This document shows, in pieces, positions 16,641-24,964 of a stretch of DNA of 64,000 nt. Each line of letters opens with the position of its first letter. Positions within the stretch are counted from its first letter, which is position 1. The notes beneath the pieces were generated by a model. The model was not told the DNA's origin and searched no databases. It saw nothing but the letters and a program-made list of their open reading frames with translations. Source of the DNA: DAOVRD01 sp964521715. GTDB taxonomy: Bacteria; Planctomycetota; Brocadiia; SM23-32. The stretch lies in the NCBI GenBank assembly GCA_964521715.1, contig CAZFSS010000012.1, forward strand, positions 47,156-111,155. The letters are read 5' to 3'. The position numbers and the translations under genes are program-made.

Positions 16641-17783
16641 ATGGCGGAGCGCGACTACTACGAGATCCTTGGGGTCGGCTCGGACGCCTCCCCGGAGGAG
16701 ATCAAGAAGGCCTACCGCCAGATGGCCCTGAAGCACCACCCCGACCGCAACCCCGGGGACCCGGCGGCCGCCGAGAGGTTCAAGGAGGCCGCCGAAGCAT
16801 ACGAAGTGCTCGGCAGTGAAGAAACCCGGCGCCGCTACGACCTCTACGGCAAGGCCGGCCTGAAAGGCATGTCCCTCCACGACTTCTCCTCCGTGGATGA
16901 CATCTTCAGCGTCTTCAGCGACCTGTTCTCCGGCGCCGGCTTCTTCGACCGCATCTTCAGCACCGGCTTCGAACGCCGCGCCCGCAGGGGCCGCAGCCTG
17001 CGCGTGACGGTCGCCGTGGACCTGAGGGACGTGCTGGAGGGGACCGACAAGACGATCGTCCTCACGCGCGCCGAGGTGTGCGACGAGTGCAGCGGCAGGG
17101 GAGCGCCCGAGGACGGCATACGCACCTGCGCCTACTGCCGCGGCCATGGACAGGTGGAGAGCCGACAGGGGTTCTTCCGGATGCGCACCACCTGCCCGCG
17201 CTGCGGCGGGAGGGGCACCGTGATAGCGAATCCCTGCGCGCGGTGCGACGGCACCGGGCGCGTGGACAGGGAAGTGGAGGTGACGGTCCAGATCCCGGCC
17301 GGCATCGAGTCGGGCACAAGGCTGCGCGTCAGGGGCGAGGGAGAACCTTCCCCCGACGGGCCGCGGGGCGACCTCTACTGCGACCTGTTCGTCGACGCGC
17401 ATCCGTTCTTCGAGCGCTCCGGGCCCGATCTGGTCTGCGAGGTGCCGATCGCCTACCCGACGGCCGCGCTGGGAGGGAGCGTCGAAGTCCCCACGCTGGA
17501 AGGCAAGCCGCACAAGCTCGACGTCCCCGCCGGGACGCAGAGCGGGGAAGTGTTCCGCGTGGCCCGGCGCGGGCTTCCGAGCATCAAGGGGAAGGGACGG
17601 GGGGACCTGATGGTCAGCGTCGTCATCGAGACGCCGCAGAAGCTGACGCCGCGCCAGCAGGAGCTGCTGCACGAACTGGCCGAGATCGAGCACGTCAACG
17701 TCTCCGAGAAGCGCAGGACCTTCCTGGATAGGGTCAGGGAATACCTCTCAGGAAAGGGAACGGACCGGGGCGAGCATGAGTGA
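16641..17783 (+). CDS. dnaJ: Chaperone DnaJ (Hsp40, type I)
   Basis: J-domain co-chaperone that stimulates the DnaK ATPase and hands over clients, 380 residues. The J domain has YYEILGV and the HPD motif at residues 33-35. A phenylalanine-rich linker (SVFSDLFSGAGFFDRIF) takes the place of the G/F region. The zinc domain has four CXXC repeats (CDECSGRG, CAYCRGHG, CPRCGGRG, CARCDGTG), and the C-terminal beta domains follow. All features of a full-length type I DnaJ are present. dnaK itself is not in this window. grpE follows after 41 bases, likely in the same transcript. Confidence 0.93.
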   Translation: MAERDYYEILGVGSDASPEEIKKAYRQMALKHHPDRNPGDPAAAERFKEAAEAYEVLGSEETRRRYDLYGKAGLKGMSLHDFSSVDDIFSVFSDLFSGAGFFDRIFSTGFERRARRGRSLRVTVAVDLRDVLEGTDKTIVLTRAEVCDECSGRGAPEDGIRTCAYCRGHGQVESRQGFFRMRTTCPRCGGRGTVIANPCARCDGTGRVDREVEVTVQIPAGIESGTRLRVRGEGEPSPDGPRGDLYCDLFVDAHPFFERSGPDLVCEVPIAYPTAALGGSVEVPTLEGKPHKLDVPAGTQSGEVFRVARRGLPSIKGKGRGDLMVSVVIETPQKLTPRQQELLHELAEIEHVNVSEKRRTFLDRVREYLSGKGTDRGEHE

Positions 17784-17824
17784 ACGAGCCCCGGGACGGT
17801 TGACCACATAGCGGGAGCGTAAGC

Positions 17825-18487
17825 ATGAGCGACGCCAGCCATGACCGGGCCGGACCGGATCGGACCCCGGAACAGCAGGCCGAAGAGCCAGGGCAACTGC
17901 CGGCCCACGAACCGGTTACGTTGTCCTATGCGGAGCATGAAGAGCTCAAGACGCTGGCCAGGGAGCGCGATGACTACCTGAAGCGGCTCCAGCGGGCCGT
18001 CGCCGACTACCAGAACCTCCAGAAGCGGATCGAGAAGTTCAAGGAATCCGCCTACGAGTCGGTCGTCAGGTCCGTGGCGGAGGGGATACTGCCCATGGCC
18101 GACAGCCTGTCCCGCGCCCTCCGGGCGGCTGAGCAGACCGAAGGGGGGGAGCGCATCGTGCAGGGCCTTCGCCTGATGGAGAAGGAGTTCTACGGTGCCC
18201 TCCAGGGGCTGGGCATCCGACCCGTCGAAGCGGTCGGCCAGAAGTTCGACCCGCATTACCACGAGGCGGCCATGCAGCAGCAGGTCGAAGGGGCGCCGCC
18301 GAATACCGTGGTCGAGGAGCTCAAGAAGGGCTTCGTGCTCGGGGATCAGGTGATCCGTCCCAGCCAAGTGGTCGTCACGGCCGCCACCAGCAACTCCTCG
18401 CAGGGGGGCGCCGCCCCCGACGAGTCGCGCCAGGAACCGAAGGCGCAGCTAAGGGATTCGTCCGGCTTGACTTCGGACGGGCCGTGA
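17825..18487 (+). CDS. grpE: Nucleotide exchange factor GrpE
   Basis: Exchange factor for DnaK, 220 residues. A charged, low-complexity N terminus leads into the long dimer helix with ERDDYLKRLQRAVADYQNLQKR, written here as ERDDYLKRLQRA-VADYQNLQKR. The C-terminal beta domain has GIRPVEAVGQKFDPHYHEA and VVEELKKGFVLGDQVIRPSQVVV, split as VVEELKKGFVLG and QVIRPSQVVV, which is the GrpE signature. The last 35 residues are disordered and not conserved. The 3' end carries the promoter for the next gene. GGGAG upstream supports the start. Confidence 0.93.
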   Translation: MSDASHDRAGPDRTPEQQAEEPGQLPAHEPVTLSYAEHEELKTLARERDDYLKRLQRAVADYQNLQKRIEKFKESAYESVVRSVAEGILPMADSLSRALRAAEQTEGGERIVQGLRLMEKEFYGALQGLGIRPVEAVGQKFDPHYHEAAMQQQVEGAPPNTVVEELKKGFVLGDQVIRPSQVVVTAATSNSSQGGAAPDESRQEPKAQLRDSSGLTSDGP

Positions 18488-18495
18488 CCTAGAAT
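18467..18495 (+). promoter_or_regulatory. Promoter of the FmdB/YacG genes
   Basis: TTGACT (18467-18472), 17-base spacer, TAGAAT (18490-18495). It begins inside the end of grpE and is about 65 bases before the FmdB-type gene. Confidence 0.6.
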
Positions 18496-18559
18496 GAGAT
18501 GTGTGCCGCCCCTTGCGGTCGCGGCACCTGAATGTGTCCGGACGAGACGGGATTGACAG

Positions 18560-18850
18560 ATGCCGACATACGACTACGCGTGCACGCACTGCAACCACAA
18601 GTTCGAAGTTCTCCAGAGCATAACGGCCGCGCCGTTGCGCAAGTGCCCTGAGTGCGGCCGCAGAAGCTTGCGGCGGCTCATCGGGGGCGGCGCGGGCGTC
18701 ATCTTCAAGGGCTCGGGCTTCTACGGGACCGACTACCGCAATGGCTCTTCGGGCGGCTTGCCGCCCAAGGGATCCGGTTCGCGCTCGCGCAAGCCCGAGA
18801 GCGAGTCCGGCGACGGTTCGCCACCCTCCAGCGTCGACGCCGCGGAATGA
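18560..18850 (+). CDS. FmdB-type zinc ribbon protein
   Basis: A small putative regulatory protein of 96 residues. The FmdB/CxxC-CxxC domain is complete: MPTYDYACTHCNHKFEVLQS with the first CXXC, CPECG as the second, then LRRLIGGGAGVIFKGSGFYG. The rest is a disordered serine/glycine tail. The name comes from a gene linked to formamidase regulation in Methylophilus, and the real role in most bacteria is unknown. It is the first gene of a short unit with yacG. Confidence 0.88.
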   Translation: MPTYDYACTHCNHKFEVLQSITAAPLRKCPECGRRSLRRLIGGGAGVIFKGSGFYGTDYRNGSSGGLPPKGSGSRSRKPESESGDGSPPSSVDAAE

Positions 18851-18924
18851 GTCGCCGATCGGGCGCTGAACGCATGTGCCGGGCTGAGGGTCCGGCGCCG
18901 GACCGTACCGGGGGAGCGACCGGA

Positions 18925-19131
18925 ATGGGCGAGGGGGAACTGAAGGTCAGGTGCCGCACGTGCGGCAAGATCGTGGTGCGTTCGCCGCGTCGCAAGGCGC
19001 CGTTCTTCCCCTTCTGCTCGGAACGCTGCAAGCTCCTGGATCTGGGCAAGTGGCTGGACGGCGGACACCGCATCGAGGAGCCCCTGGAATCCGACGCGCA
19101 GGACGAGCCGGACGCCGACGACACTGGCTGA
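18925..19131 (+). CDS. yacG: DNA gyrase inhibitor YacG-type zinc protein
   Basis: Small zinc protein of 68 residues that in E. coli binds GyrB and blocks gyrase from DNA. Zinc ligands CRTC and CSERC are visible, with the conserved FFPFCSERCKLLDLGKWL block. I chose ATG 18925 because GGGGGAG lies about 8 bases upstream and the residues just after it match the family start. An ATG at 18847, overlapping the end of the FmdB gene, would add 26 unrelated residues. The acidic C-terminal tail is common in the family. Confidence 0.85.
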   Translation: MGEGELKVRCRTCGKIVVRSPRRKAPFFPFCSERCKLLDLGKWLDGGHRIEEPLESDAQDEPDADDTG

Positions 19132-19297
19132 ATCCGCGTTCGCCTGGACGATGCGTGCCATTGGGAGGACAGGATGGCCAGACGCGGGACCCAGGCGGCC
19201 CCCGAGGCCACGTGGCCGCGCCGGTTTCTCTGCTGCGAGCCGGAGGCAGGGCTTCCGGGCCTGTGGTTTCCCGTGTGGCCGGTTGCCATATTCGTGG

Positions 19298-19325
19298 TTG
19301 ACAAAACGCCGAGCGCGTGTATAAA
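19298..19325 (+). promoter_or_regulatory. Strong promoter of the 421-residue membrane protein gene
   Basis: Perfect TTGACA (19298-19303), 16-base spacer, TATAAA (19320-19325). Confidence 0.7.
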
Positions 19326-19388
19326 GTGTGCGCTCGGAGGCCCCTTTCATCCTTTGCTCAGAGCGCCCTCGCAGCCGGGAGGCATGTC

Positions 19389-20654
19389 ATGAGGAAGCGG
19401 ACGGGAGACTGGCGGGATCTTTTGTCGGCCTATAGCCTCGCCTTGGAGACCAACAAGGTTTTCGTCGGCTTCTGTGCTGCCCTGCTGACGGCCCTGGTCA
19501 TGTTTGGGGCCTCCCTGGCATACGCCTGGTGCGGCGCCAATGGCTTGCTCGGTCCGCTGAAGGAGGTCTCGGCGCCGCTTGCGCAGCTTGGCACTTTGGG
19601 CGGCGAGAGGCCGCTTCCGTGGCTGCTGCTTGCCGGGCGGGGCCTCACCGCGCTGCGCGATTTCCTGCCGCTCCTGGATCCCTTCTACGGGAATCTGTGC
19701 CACTTCGCGCTCTCCATCCTTACGTATGCGGCGCTGTTCTGCGTATGGGGTTACGCCGGCGGCGTCGTCTCGCGCCTTGCCGTTCTGGAATACGCCAAGG
19801 ACGACCTGCCGACCCTGGGCGAGGCCCGTCAGACCGCCGGGGGCAGGTTCGCGTCGTATGTGTTTGCCCTCTGGTGGCCCCTGGTCATCATCTTGGTCTG
19901 CACTTTGATGAACACGCTGGGCGGCGTTATCGCGTCCATACCCATCCTCGGTCGCTTTCTGCTGGTCTTCCCCGGCTATCCCCTGTTGCTCATCTCCACG
20001 GGCGCGATCGTCTTTGTGGTGATCGTCAGCGTGCTGGCTCTGCCCATGGTGGTGCCTGCGGTCAGCGCGAGCGGAAGGGGGGGACTGGAGAACTGGATCG
20101 CCGCGTGCAGCTACGTGATCTACGGGTTGCGGCGGTTTGTCTGCTACGCGCTCCTGGCGGGCGTCGTCGGCCTCATTGCAGCCGTGCTCGCGTGGGCAGT
20201 GGTCGAGATGCTGATCTTCTTCATCTTCCGGACGGTGAGCTTTGGGTTCCTGGGCAGTCCGTGGATGGATTACAATGTGGTCGACGGAGCGCGGGTTCTC
20301 GTGCCCGGCACTGCGGGAGGGTGGAACGGCTTCTTCAGCTTCGTCATGTGGATCCTGCTGCTGCTGCTGCGCGGCATACCCGCCGGCTACGCCTTCTCCT
20401 ACTTCTTCACGGCGGGGACGGTCGTCTTCTTCCTCATGCGCAAGTCAGTCGACAACGTCGAGATCGAAGAGATCTACGAGGAGGAGGAAGAGCTCCAGGG
20501 CGAAGACCTGGGCGCCTTCCCCGCGCAAGAGGCACCGGCGCCTGAAGAAGGAGGCGAAGCCGGAGAAGGACCTGAGTCGGAACAGGAGGAGGACGAGCCT
20601 GCCGAGGAGCCGGAAGCTCCGGAGGAATCCGAGGGGGGAGAAGGCGCAACGTAG
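19389..20654 (+). CDS. Multi-pass membrane protein with acidic C-terminal tail, function unknown
   Basis: I do not recognise a named family. The protein has 421 residues. About six or seven hydrophobic segments span residues 25 to 350, the first around VGFCAALLTALVMFGASLAY. The last 65 residues are dominated by glutamate, aspartate and proline (EEIYEEEEELQGEDLG onward), which suggests a disordered cytoplasmic tail. The opening DWRDLLSAYSLALETNKV precedes the first membrane segment. I chose ATG 19389, 6 bases after GGGAGG. It has its own near-consensus promoter and a perfect terminator, so it is a single-gene unit, presumably well expressed. Confidence 0.8.
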   Translation: MRKRTGDWRDLLSAYSLALETNKVFVGFCAALLTALVMFGASLAYAWCGANGLLGPLKEVSAPLAQLGTLGGERPLPWLLLAGRGLTALRDFLPLLDPFYGNLCHFALSILTYAALFCVWGYAGGVVSRLAVLEYAKDDLPTLGEARQTAGGRFASYVFALWWPLVIILVCTLMNTLGGVIASIPILGRFLLVFPGYPLLLISTGAIVFVVIVSVLALPMVVPAVSASGRGGLENWIAACSYVIYGLRRFVCYALLAGVVGLIAAVLAWAVVEMLIFFIFRTVSFGFLGSPWMDYNVVDGARVLVPGTAGGWNGFFSFVMWILLLLLRGIPAGYAFSYFFTAGTVVFFLMRKSVDNVEIEEIYEEEEELQGEDLGAFPAQEAPAPEEGGEAGEGPESEQEEDEPAEEPEAPEESEGGEGAT

Positions 20655-20697
20655 GGGAAGGCGTGACCTCCCCTTCCCAGTGACGGTCTGGCAGTTT

Positions 20698-20724
20698 AGA
20701 GGGCAAGAGCGCTTGCCCTCTTTT
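20698..20724 (+). terminator. Rho-independent terminator
   Basis: Perfect stem GAGGGCAAG (20699-20707) with CTTGCCCTC (20712-20720), loop AGCG, followed by TTTT. It lies 44 bases after the membrane protein gene. Confidence 0.9.
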
Positions 20725-20786
20725 CATTTGGGGCGCTCCCACGCGGGGTCAAGTGGGGCGGCTGACCGGCAGCCGACCGAATCGCG

Positions 20787-20814
20787 TTGCGAAATCCGCC
20801 TTTTCTGTTACAGT
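20787..20814 (+). promoter_or_regulatory. Putative promoter of the amidohydrolase/phosphodiesterase/lipoprotein group
   Basis: TTGCGA (20787-20792), 16-base spacer, TACAGT (20809-20814), 50 bases before the start codon. Confidence 0.45.
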
Positions 20815-20863
20815 AGTGTGCGAGTGGTGATTGCGTGTTGGGGCGGACAGGCGGAGCGATGCG

Positions 20864-21670
20864 ATGCTGATCGATTTCCACGTGCATCTCTATGACGAGC
20901 CCGGCTACGGGGAGGCGCTTGCCGAGACGGCCAGGAACCTGGGTCTGGAGCGCCTCTGCATCGCGGGCGGGGAGGGCCGATACGGCCTCGCCTCGAACGC
21001 CGAGATCCGGCGCCAGGCGGACGCCTACCCTGAGCTGTTCGTGCCCTTTGCCCACCTGGCTCTTGGTGAGGACGGCCCGTCCACGGTGGAGCGCCTGAGC
21101 CGCGTCGGATTCATCGGCCTGTGCGTCTGCACGCCGCCGGCCCCGTTCGATGACGACTCGTTCTTCGACGTGTACGAGGCGGCGCAGGCCCTGGGCATGC
21201 CGGTCGTGTTCCACACGTGCTTCCAGCCGGTCACGCCCCTTGACCGGGCCCGGCGCGTGCGCTCGGCGAACGCCAGGCCGGTCCATCTGGACACGGTCGC
21301 GCGCTGTTTCCCTCGGCTCAAGGTCCTGGGGGTGGCCCTCGGGCAGCCCTGGTGCGAGGAAGCGGTCGAGACGATGCGGCATCATGCCAACGTGTTCTTC
21401 GACCTTTCGGGCGACATCCTGCGCAGAAAGAAGGCGGACTTCTTCGAGGGCATCTTCCGGCCCAATCAAGCCTCGCTGTGGGAGACCGACGCCGGAGGCG
21501 GCCTGTGGCAGCGCATCGTGTTCGGCAGCGGAGTGCGCCACGAGGAGATCGCTTCCGTCGAGCGCGACTACCAGCGCATCTTCCGTTCGATGGCCGTCGC
21601 AACGGAAGATGCAGAGGCCGTCATGGGGCTGACGGCCGCACGTCTGCTTGGCATACCCGGGGACTCCTGA
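20864..21670 (+). CDS. Amidohydrolase family protein (metal-dependent TIM barrel)
   Basis: Amidohydrolase-2-like protein of 268 residues. The first-strand metal motif DFHVHL is intact. Later landmarks are PVVFHTCF with a histidine, a stretch around LKVLGVALGQPW that takes the place of the usual GH, and IVFGSGVRHEE, where the usual catalytic GTD or GSD aspartate reads GSG. The last metal ligand may therefore be missing, and the catalytic state is uncertain. I start at ATG 20864, directly before LIDFHVHL. The next gene begins 37 bases downstream. The substrate is unknown. Relatives often decarboxylate or hydrolyse small aromatic or lactone compounds. Confidence 0.75.
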   Translation: MLIDFHVHLYDEPGYGEALAETARNLGLERLCIAGGEGRYGLASNAEIRRQADAYPELFVPFAHLALGEDGPSTVERLSRVGFIGLCVCTPPAPFDDDSFFDVYEAAQALGMPVVFHTCFQPVTPLDRARRVRSANARPVHLDTVARCFPRLKVLGVALGQPWCEEAVETMRHHANVFFDLSGDILRRKKADFFEGIFRPNQASLWETDAGGGLWQRIVFGSGVRHEEIASVERDYQRIFRSMAVATEDAEAVMGLTAARLLGIPGDS

Positions 21671-21707
21671 ACGGCCCGGTCCGCCTCCGGTTCCGAAAGG
21701 AAGCGCC

Positions 21708-22202
21708 ATGCTGGTCGGCGTCATCTCTGACACGCACGACAATCTTCCGAAGATCGCCGCAGCGACGGAGCTGTTCGGCCGGCGGGGGGTCGAGATGCTC
21801 TTGCACGCCGGCGACTACGTTGCGCCTTTCGCGCTGAAACTGCTGCTCAAGCCCGGCCTGCGCTTGATCGGCGTCTTCGGCAACAACGACGGCGAGCGAC
21901 GCGGCCTGAGCAAGGTGTGCGCCACGCTGTACGAGCCGCCCCATCGCTTCGACCTCGGCGGGCGGACCGTTGTGCTGGCGCACGGTCCGGACGTGCTGGG
22001 CGCTGCGGCAGCGGACGGCGCCGACCTCGTCGTGCACGGGCACACGCACGAGGCGTTCGTCCGGGAGGGCCCGCCCCTGATCGTGAACCCGGGCGAAGCC
22101 GGAGGCTGGCTCAGCGGCAGATGCACCGTGGCGCTGGTTGAACTGGACACCATGCAGGCCGAGATAGCGGACCTGGGACCGCAGGAGACGATAGCGATAT
22201 GA
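21708..22202 (+). CDS. YfcE/MJ0936 family phosphodiesterase
   Basis: A compact metallophosphoesterase of 164 residues. Motifs are SDTHDN, HAGDYV, GNNDGE, AHGP and HGHTHEA. This minimal form matches the MJ0936/YfcE family, which cleaves artificial phosphodiesters and whose natural substrate is mostly unknown. AAAGGAAG precedes the ATG. Its stop codon overlaps the start of the lipoprotein gene by four bases (ATGA), so the two are translationally linked. Confidence 0.88.
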   Translation: MLVGVISDTHDNLPKIAAATELFGRRGVEMLLHAGDYVAPFALKLLLKPGLRLIGVFGNNDGERRGLSKVCATLYEPPHRFDLGGRTVVLAHGPDVLGAAAADGADLVVHGHTHEAFVREGPPLIVNPGEAGGWLSGRCTVALVELDTMQAEIADLGPQETIAI

Positions 22203-22657
22203 GGCCGAAGGTGGCCCTGTTGGCGCTCGCGGCTGCGCTCTGCGCCTGCGGGTGCGTTGAGCGGCGGATGCTGATCCGCTCCGAGCCGCCGGGAGCGCCG
22301 GTCTGGGTGGACGAGCAGTACGTGGGCCTGACGCCCGTGGACCCGGCGTTCGCGCACTACGGCGCGCGCCGGGTGCGCGTCGGCCCCATCCGCGACGGGC
22401 TGGACAAGGTCCGGCATCTGGAGCAGGAACGCGTCGTCGAGGTCCGCGCGCCGTGGTACGAGAAGTTCCCCATTGACTTCTTCTTCGAGGTCATCTGGCC
22501 CGGCCGCCTCGTCGACGAGCATGAGGTGCCCGCCTTCGCCCTCGAGCCGGCCGTGCCGCGCACCGCCGCCGAGAGGAGCGAGCGGGTGAAGCAGGTGCAG
22601 GAGGAGGCGGCGGAGTTCCGCGACAGGGCGTTGCGCTCGATTCCGGAGGAGCCGTAG
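22199..22657 (+). CDS. PEGA-domain lipoprotein
   Basis: A 152-residue envelope lipoprotein. The N terminus is a short lipoprotein signal peptide with the lipobox LCAC, giving an acylated cysteine near residue 17. A PEGA domain follows (LIRSEPPGAPVWVDEQYVG, then a threonine-proline turn), a small beta fold common in planctomycete and delta-proteobacterial surface proteins. The WYEKFPIDFFFEVIWPGRLV segment resembles planctomycete PEGA lipoproteins. A charged helix ends the protein. It overlaps the phosphodiesterase gene by 4 bases and converges on recG. Confidence 0.8.
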   Translation: MRPKVALLALAAALCACGCVERRMLIRSEPPGAPVWVDEQYVGLTPVDPAFAHYGARRVRVGPIRDGLDKVRHLEQERVVEVRAPWYEKFPIDFFFEVIWPGRLVDEHEVPAFALEPAVPRTAAERSERVKQVQEEAAEFRDRALRSIPEEP

Positions 22658-22696
22658 CGCATCGCCGCGCCGCGACTGCCGCGCCCGGGCCGGCCC

Positions 22697-24817
22697 TCAC
22701 CCGACGTCGGCAAGGGGCAGCCGCTGGCCGTACTCCGCCAGCACCCTTTCGCGTAGCAGCCGGTGCTCTGGCCCGCGAAGGCCGGGATCACCGTCCACCA
22801 GCGCGAACGCATCCTCCCGCGCCTGCCGCAGGACTTCCGTGTCGGAGAAGTCGTAGCACTTGAACTCCGGCATGCCGCTCTGCTGCGTGCCGAATAGCTG
22901 TCCCGGCCCGCGGATGCGCAGGTCTTCCTCCGCGATCTTGAACCCGTCCGTCGTCTGCGTGAGGATTCCGAGCCGTTGCTGTGCATCCTCGGTCTTCGCG
23001 TCGCCCAGCAGGAAGCAGCGGCCCGGCTCTCCGCCCCGCCCGATGCGGCCGCGCAACTGGTGGAGTTGCGCCAGGCCGAGCCTCTCGGCGTGCTGCACGA
23101 TCATCACCGTTGCCTGCGGCACGTCGATGCCCACCTCCACGACCGTTGTGGCGGCCATGACCTGATAGCGCCCGCTGCGGAAGCCTTCCATGGCTTCCTG
23201 CTTGGCGGCGGGCGACATCTGCCCGTGCAGCAGGCAGCACGGATACTCGGGGAACACGCGCTCGCTCAGCTCCCGGTAGCCCTCCTTGGCGCTGGTCAGG
23301 TCGAGCTCGCGGTTCTCCTCGACCAGCGGGTAGACGACGAAGACGTTCCGGCCGCTGCGCAGCTCGTCCCGAGCCGCTTCGAAGGCCCGCTCCCATTCGC
23401 CCGGGGGATACAGCTCGGTCGTCACCGGCTTGCGGCCGGGCGGCATCTCGTCGATTATGCTCACGTCCATGTCCGCGAAGTACGCGAGCGCAAGCGTGCG
23501 GGGGATGGGGGTGGCCGTCATGACCAGCACGTCGGGCGGCAGCCCCTTCTGCCGGAGCGCCAGCCGCTGCCGCACGCCGAACCGATGCTGCTCGTCCACC
23601 ACAACCAGAGCCAGGTCCTGGAACTCGACGTCCTCCTGGATCAGCGCGTGCGTCCCCACGACGAGGTCCAGCTCCCCCTCGCGCAGCGCCGCCAGGTTCT
23701 GCGTCCGCTCCCGTTGATCGGCGGCGCTGGTGAGCAGCGCGGTGCGCACGCGGGCCCGCTCCAGGAGCGATCGGAGCGTCAGGTAGTGCTGCTCGGCCAG
23801 TATCTCTGTCGGGGCCATCAGGGCCGCCTGGTAATGCTTGCTGCTCTCGGCCAGGGCCGCCAGCATCGCGTAGACGGCCACGACCGTCTTGCCGCAGCCC
23901 ACGTCCCCCTGGAGCAGCCGGTTCATGGGACGCGGCGCGCGCATGTCGCCGGCCACCTCCTCGATGACCCTGTCCTGGGCCGCCGTGAAGCGAAAGGGGA
24001 AGAGCCGGCGGATGCGTCCGTCCACGTTCGGGCCGACGCGGAAGGCTATGCCCTGCGTCTTCTGCGTCCTGGCGCGGCTCAGCGCCAGCGCCGTCTGGAA
24101 CGCGAAGAGCTCGTCGTAGGCGAAGCGGCGGCGCGCGGCGTCCCGCTCGTTCGCCCCGGGGGGGAAGTGGACGTGCCACAGGCCGCGCGTGACGTCGGGC
24201 AGTTGCCGTTCGCGGCAGAGCGCCGCCGGCAGCGTCTCGGGCACCTCATCGGCCGCCTGTTCGAGGGCGGCGAACACGAGGTTGCGCATGACGCCCTGCG
24301 AGATGCCCTCCGTCAGCGGATAGACCGGCAGGATGCGTCCGAACTTCTCGGACCCGCCGGGGCGCACGCCCACCTCGTAGTCCGGACCCACGATCTGCAG
24401 CCCGGCGAAGAAGCCCAGGGTGCCGTAGGCCGTGATCGTCTCGCCCGGGCGGAACCAGCTCTCCCAGGCGCGGCGGGCGTTGAACCACGTCAGCGTCAGG
24501 GAGCCCGAATCGTCCTCGACCTCGGCCTCCAGGATGCCCTTCATCGGGTTGCGCGTCGGCCTGAACCGGACGCCGGTGATCGTGCCGCTGACGACGGCCT
24601 TCTCTCCGATCTGAAGCCCCGCGATCGGGCGGGCGTGCCGCCTGTCCTCGTAGTCCCTTGGCAGGTGCAGCAGGAGGTCCCGGACCGTGCTGATCCCAAG
24701 GTTCGCGAGCAGGGCGGCCCGCTTCGGGCCGATCCCCTTGAGGTACCTCACGTCCTTGCCGAGGGCCGTCGTTGTCCGGTCGCCCTTCATGGCATGCCGG
24801 CCGCTCCTCAAGCGCAT
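22697..24817 (-). CDS. recG: ATP-dependent DNA helicase RecG
   Basis: Branch-migrating helicase that processes stalled forks and Holliday junctions, 706 residues. The N-terminal wedge domain (OB fold) is followed by the helicase core with Walker A GDVGCGKT, the DEQH box in VVDEQHRFGVRQR, motif III VMTATPIPRTLAL, and C-terminal motifs VVEVGIDVPQAT and QLRGRIGRG. The end FGTQQSGMPEF is the RecG-specific TRG region. A start at ATG 24790 (MKGDRTT) is an alternative that removes nine residues. It is transcribed toward the lipoprotein gene and diverges from the cupin operon. Confidence 0.93.
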   Translation of the reverse strand: MRLRSGRHAMKGDRTTTALGKDVRYLKGIGPKRAALLANLGISTVRDLLLHLPRDYEDRRHARPIAGLQIGEKAVVSGTITGVRFRPTRNPMKGILEAEVEDDSGSLTLTWFNARRAWESWFRPGETITAYGTLGFFAGLQIVGPDYEVGVRPGGSEKFGRILPVYPLTEGISQGVMRNLVFAALEQAADEVPETLPAALCRERQLPDVTRGLWHVHFPPGANERDAARRRFAYDELFAFQTALALSRARTQKTQGIAFRVGPNVDGRIRRLFPFRFTAAQDRVIEEVAGDMRAPRPMNRLLQGDVGCGKTVVAVYAMLAALAESSKHYQAALMAPTEILAEQHYLTLRSLLERARVRTALLTSAADQRERTQNLAALREGELDLVVGTHALIQEDVEFQDLALVVVDEQHRFGVRQRLALRQKGLPPDVLVMTATPIPRTLALAYFADMDVSIIDEMPPGRKPVTTELYPPGEWERAFEAARDELRSGRNVFVVYPLVEENRELDLTSAKEGYRELSERVFPEYPCCLLHGQMSPAAKQEAMEGFRSGRYQVMAATTVVEVGIDVPQATVMIVQHAERLGLAQLHQLRGRIGRGGEPGRCFLLGDAKTEDAQQRLGILTQTTDGFKIAEEDLRIRGPGQLFGTQQSGMPEFKCYDFSDTEVLRQAREDAFALVDGDPGLRGPEHRLLRERVLAEYGQRLPLADVG

Positions 24818-24901
24818 CCGTGCCGAGCGCCCCGTTCGGCTGACTATAGCAGATGGCGTGGCCGGTTCATAGCGAACCTCGGGGCTGAGACGGCCCAGGC
24901 T

Positions 24902-24930
24902 TTGACACCCAAACCGCCGCCACCTATAAT
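24902..24930 (+). promoter_or_regulatory. Consensus promoter of the cupin/isomerase operon
   Basis: Perfect TTGACA (24902-24907) and perfect TATAAT (24925-24930) with a 17-base spacer, the best sigma-70 match in the window. Confidence 0.8.
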
Positions 24931-24964
24931 CGCCGCTTCGCCGTCGCTATGGGGAGGTCGTCCG

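Noticed and set aside
12718..16642. Two very long minus-strand open frames opposite the groEL genes
   Set aside because: They are mirror frames of highly biased coding sequence. The plus-strand frames are unmistakable GroEL and GroES.
19174..19392. A 72-codon open frame with a plausible GGGAGGA site before it
   Set aside because: It overlaps the strong promoter at 19298-19325 and the start of the membrane protein gene, and the protein has no recognisable feature.
22976..24964. Long open frame running into the cupin gene
   Set aside because: The part before 24965 is antisense to recG. The cupin has its own ribosome binding site and promoter.
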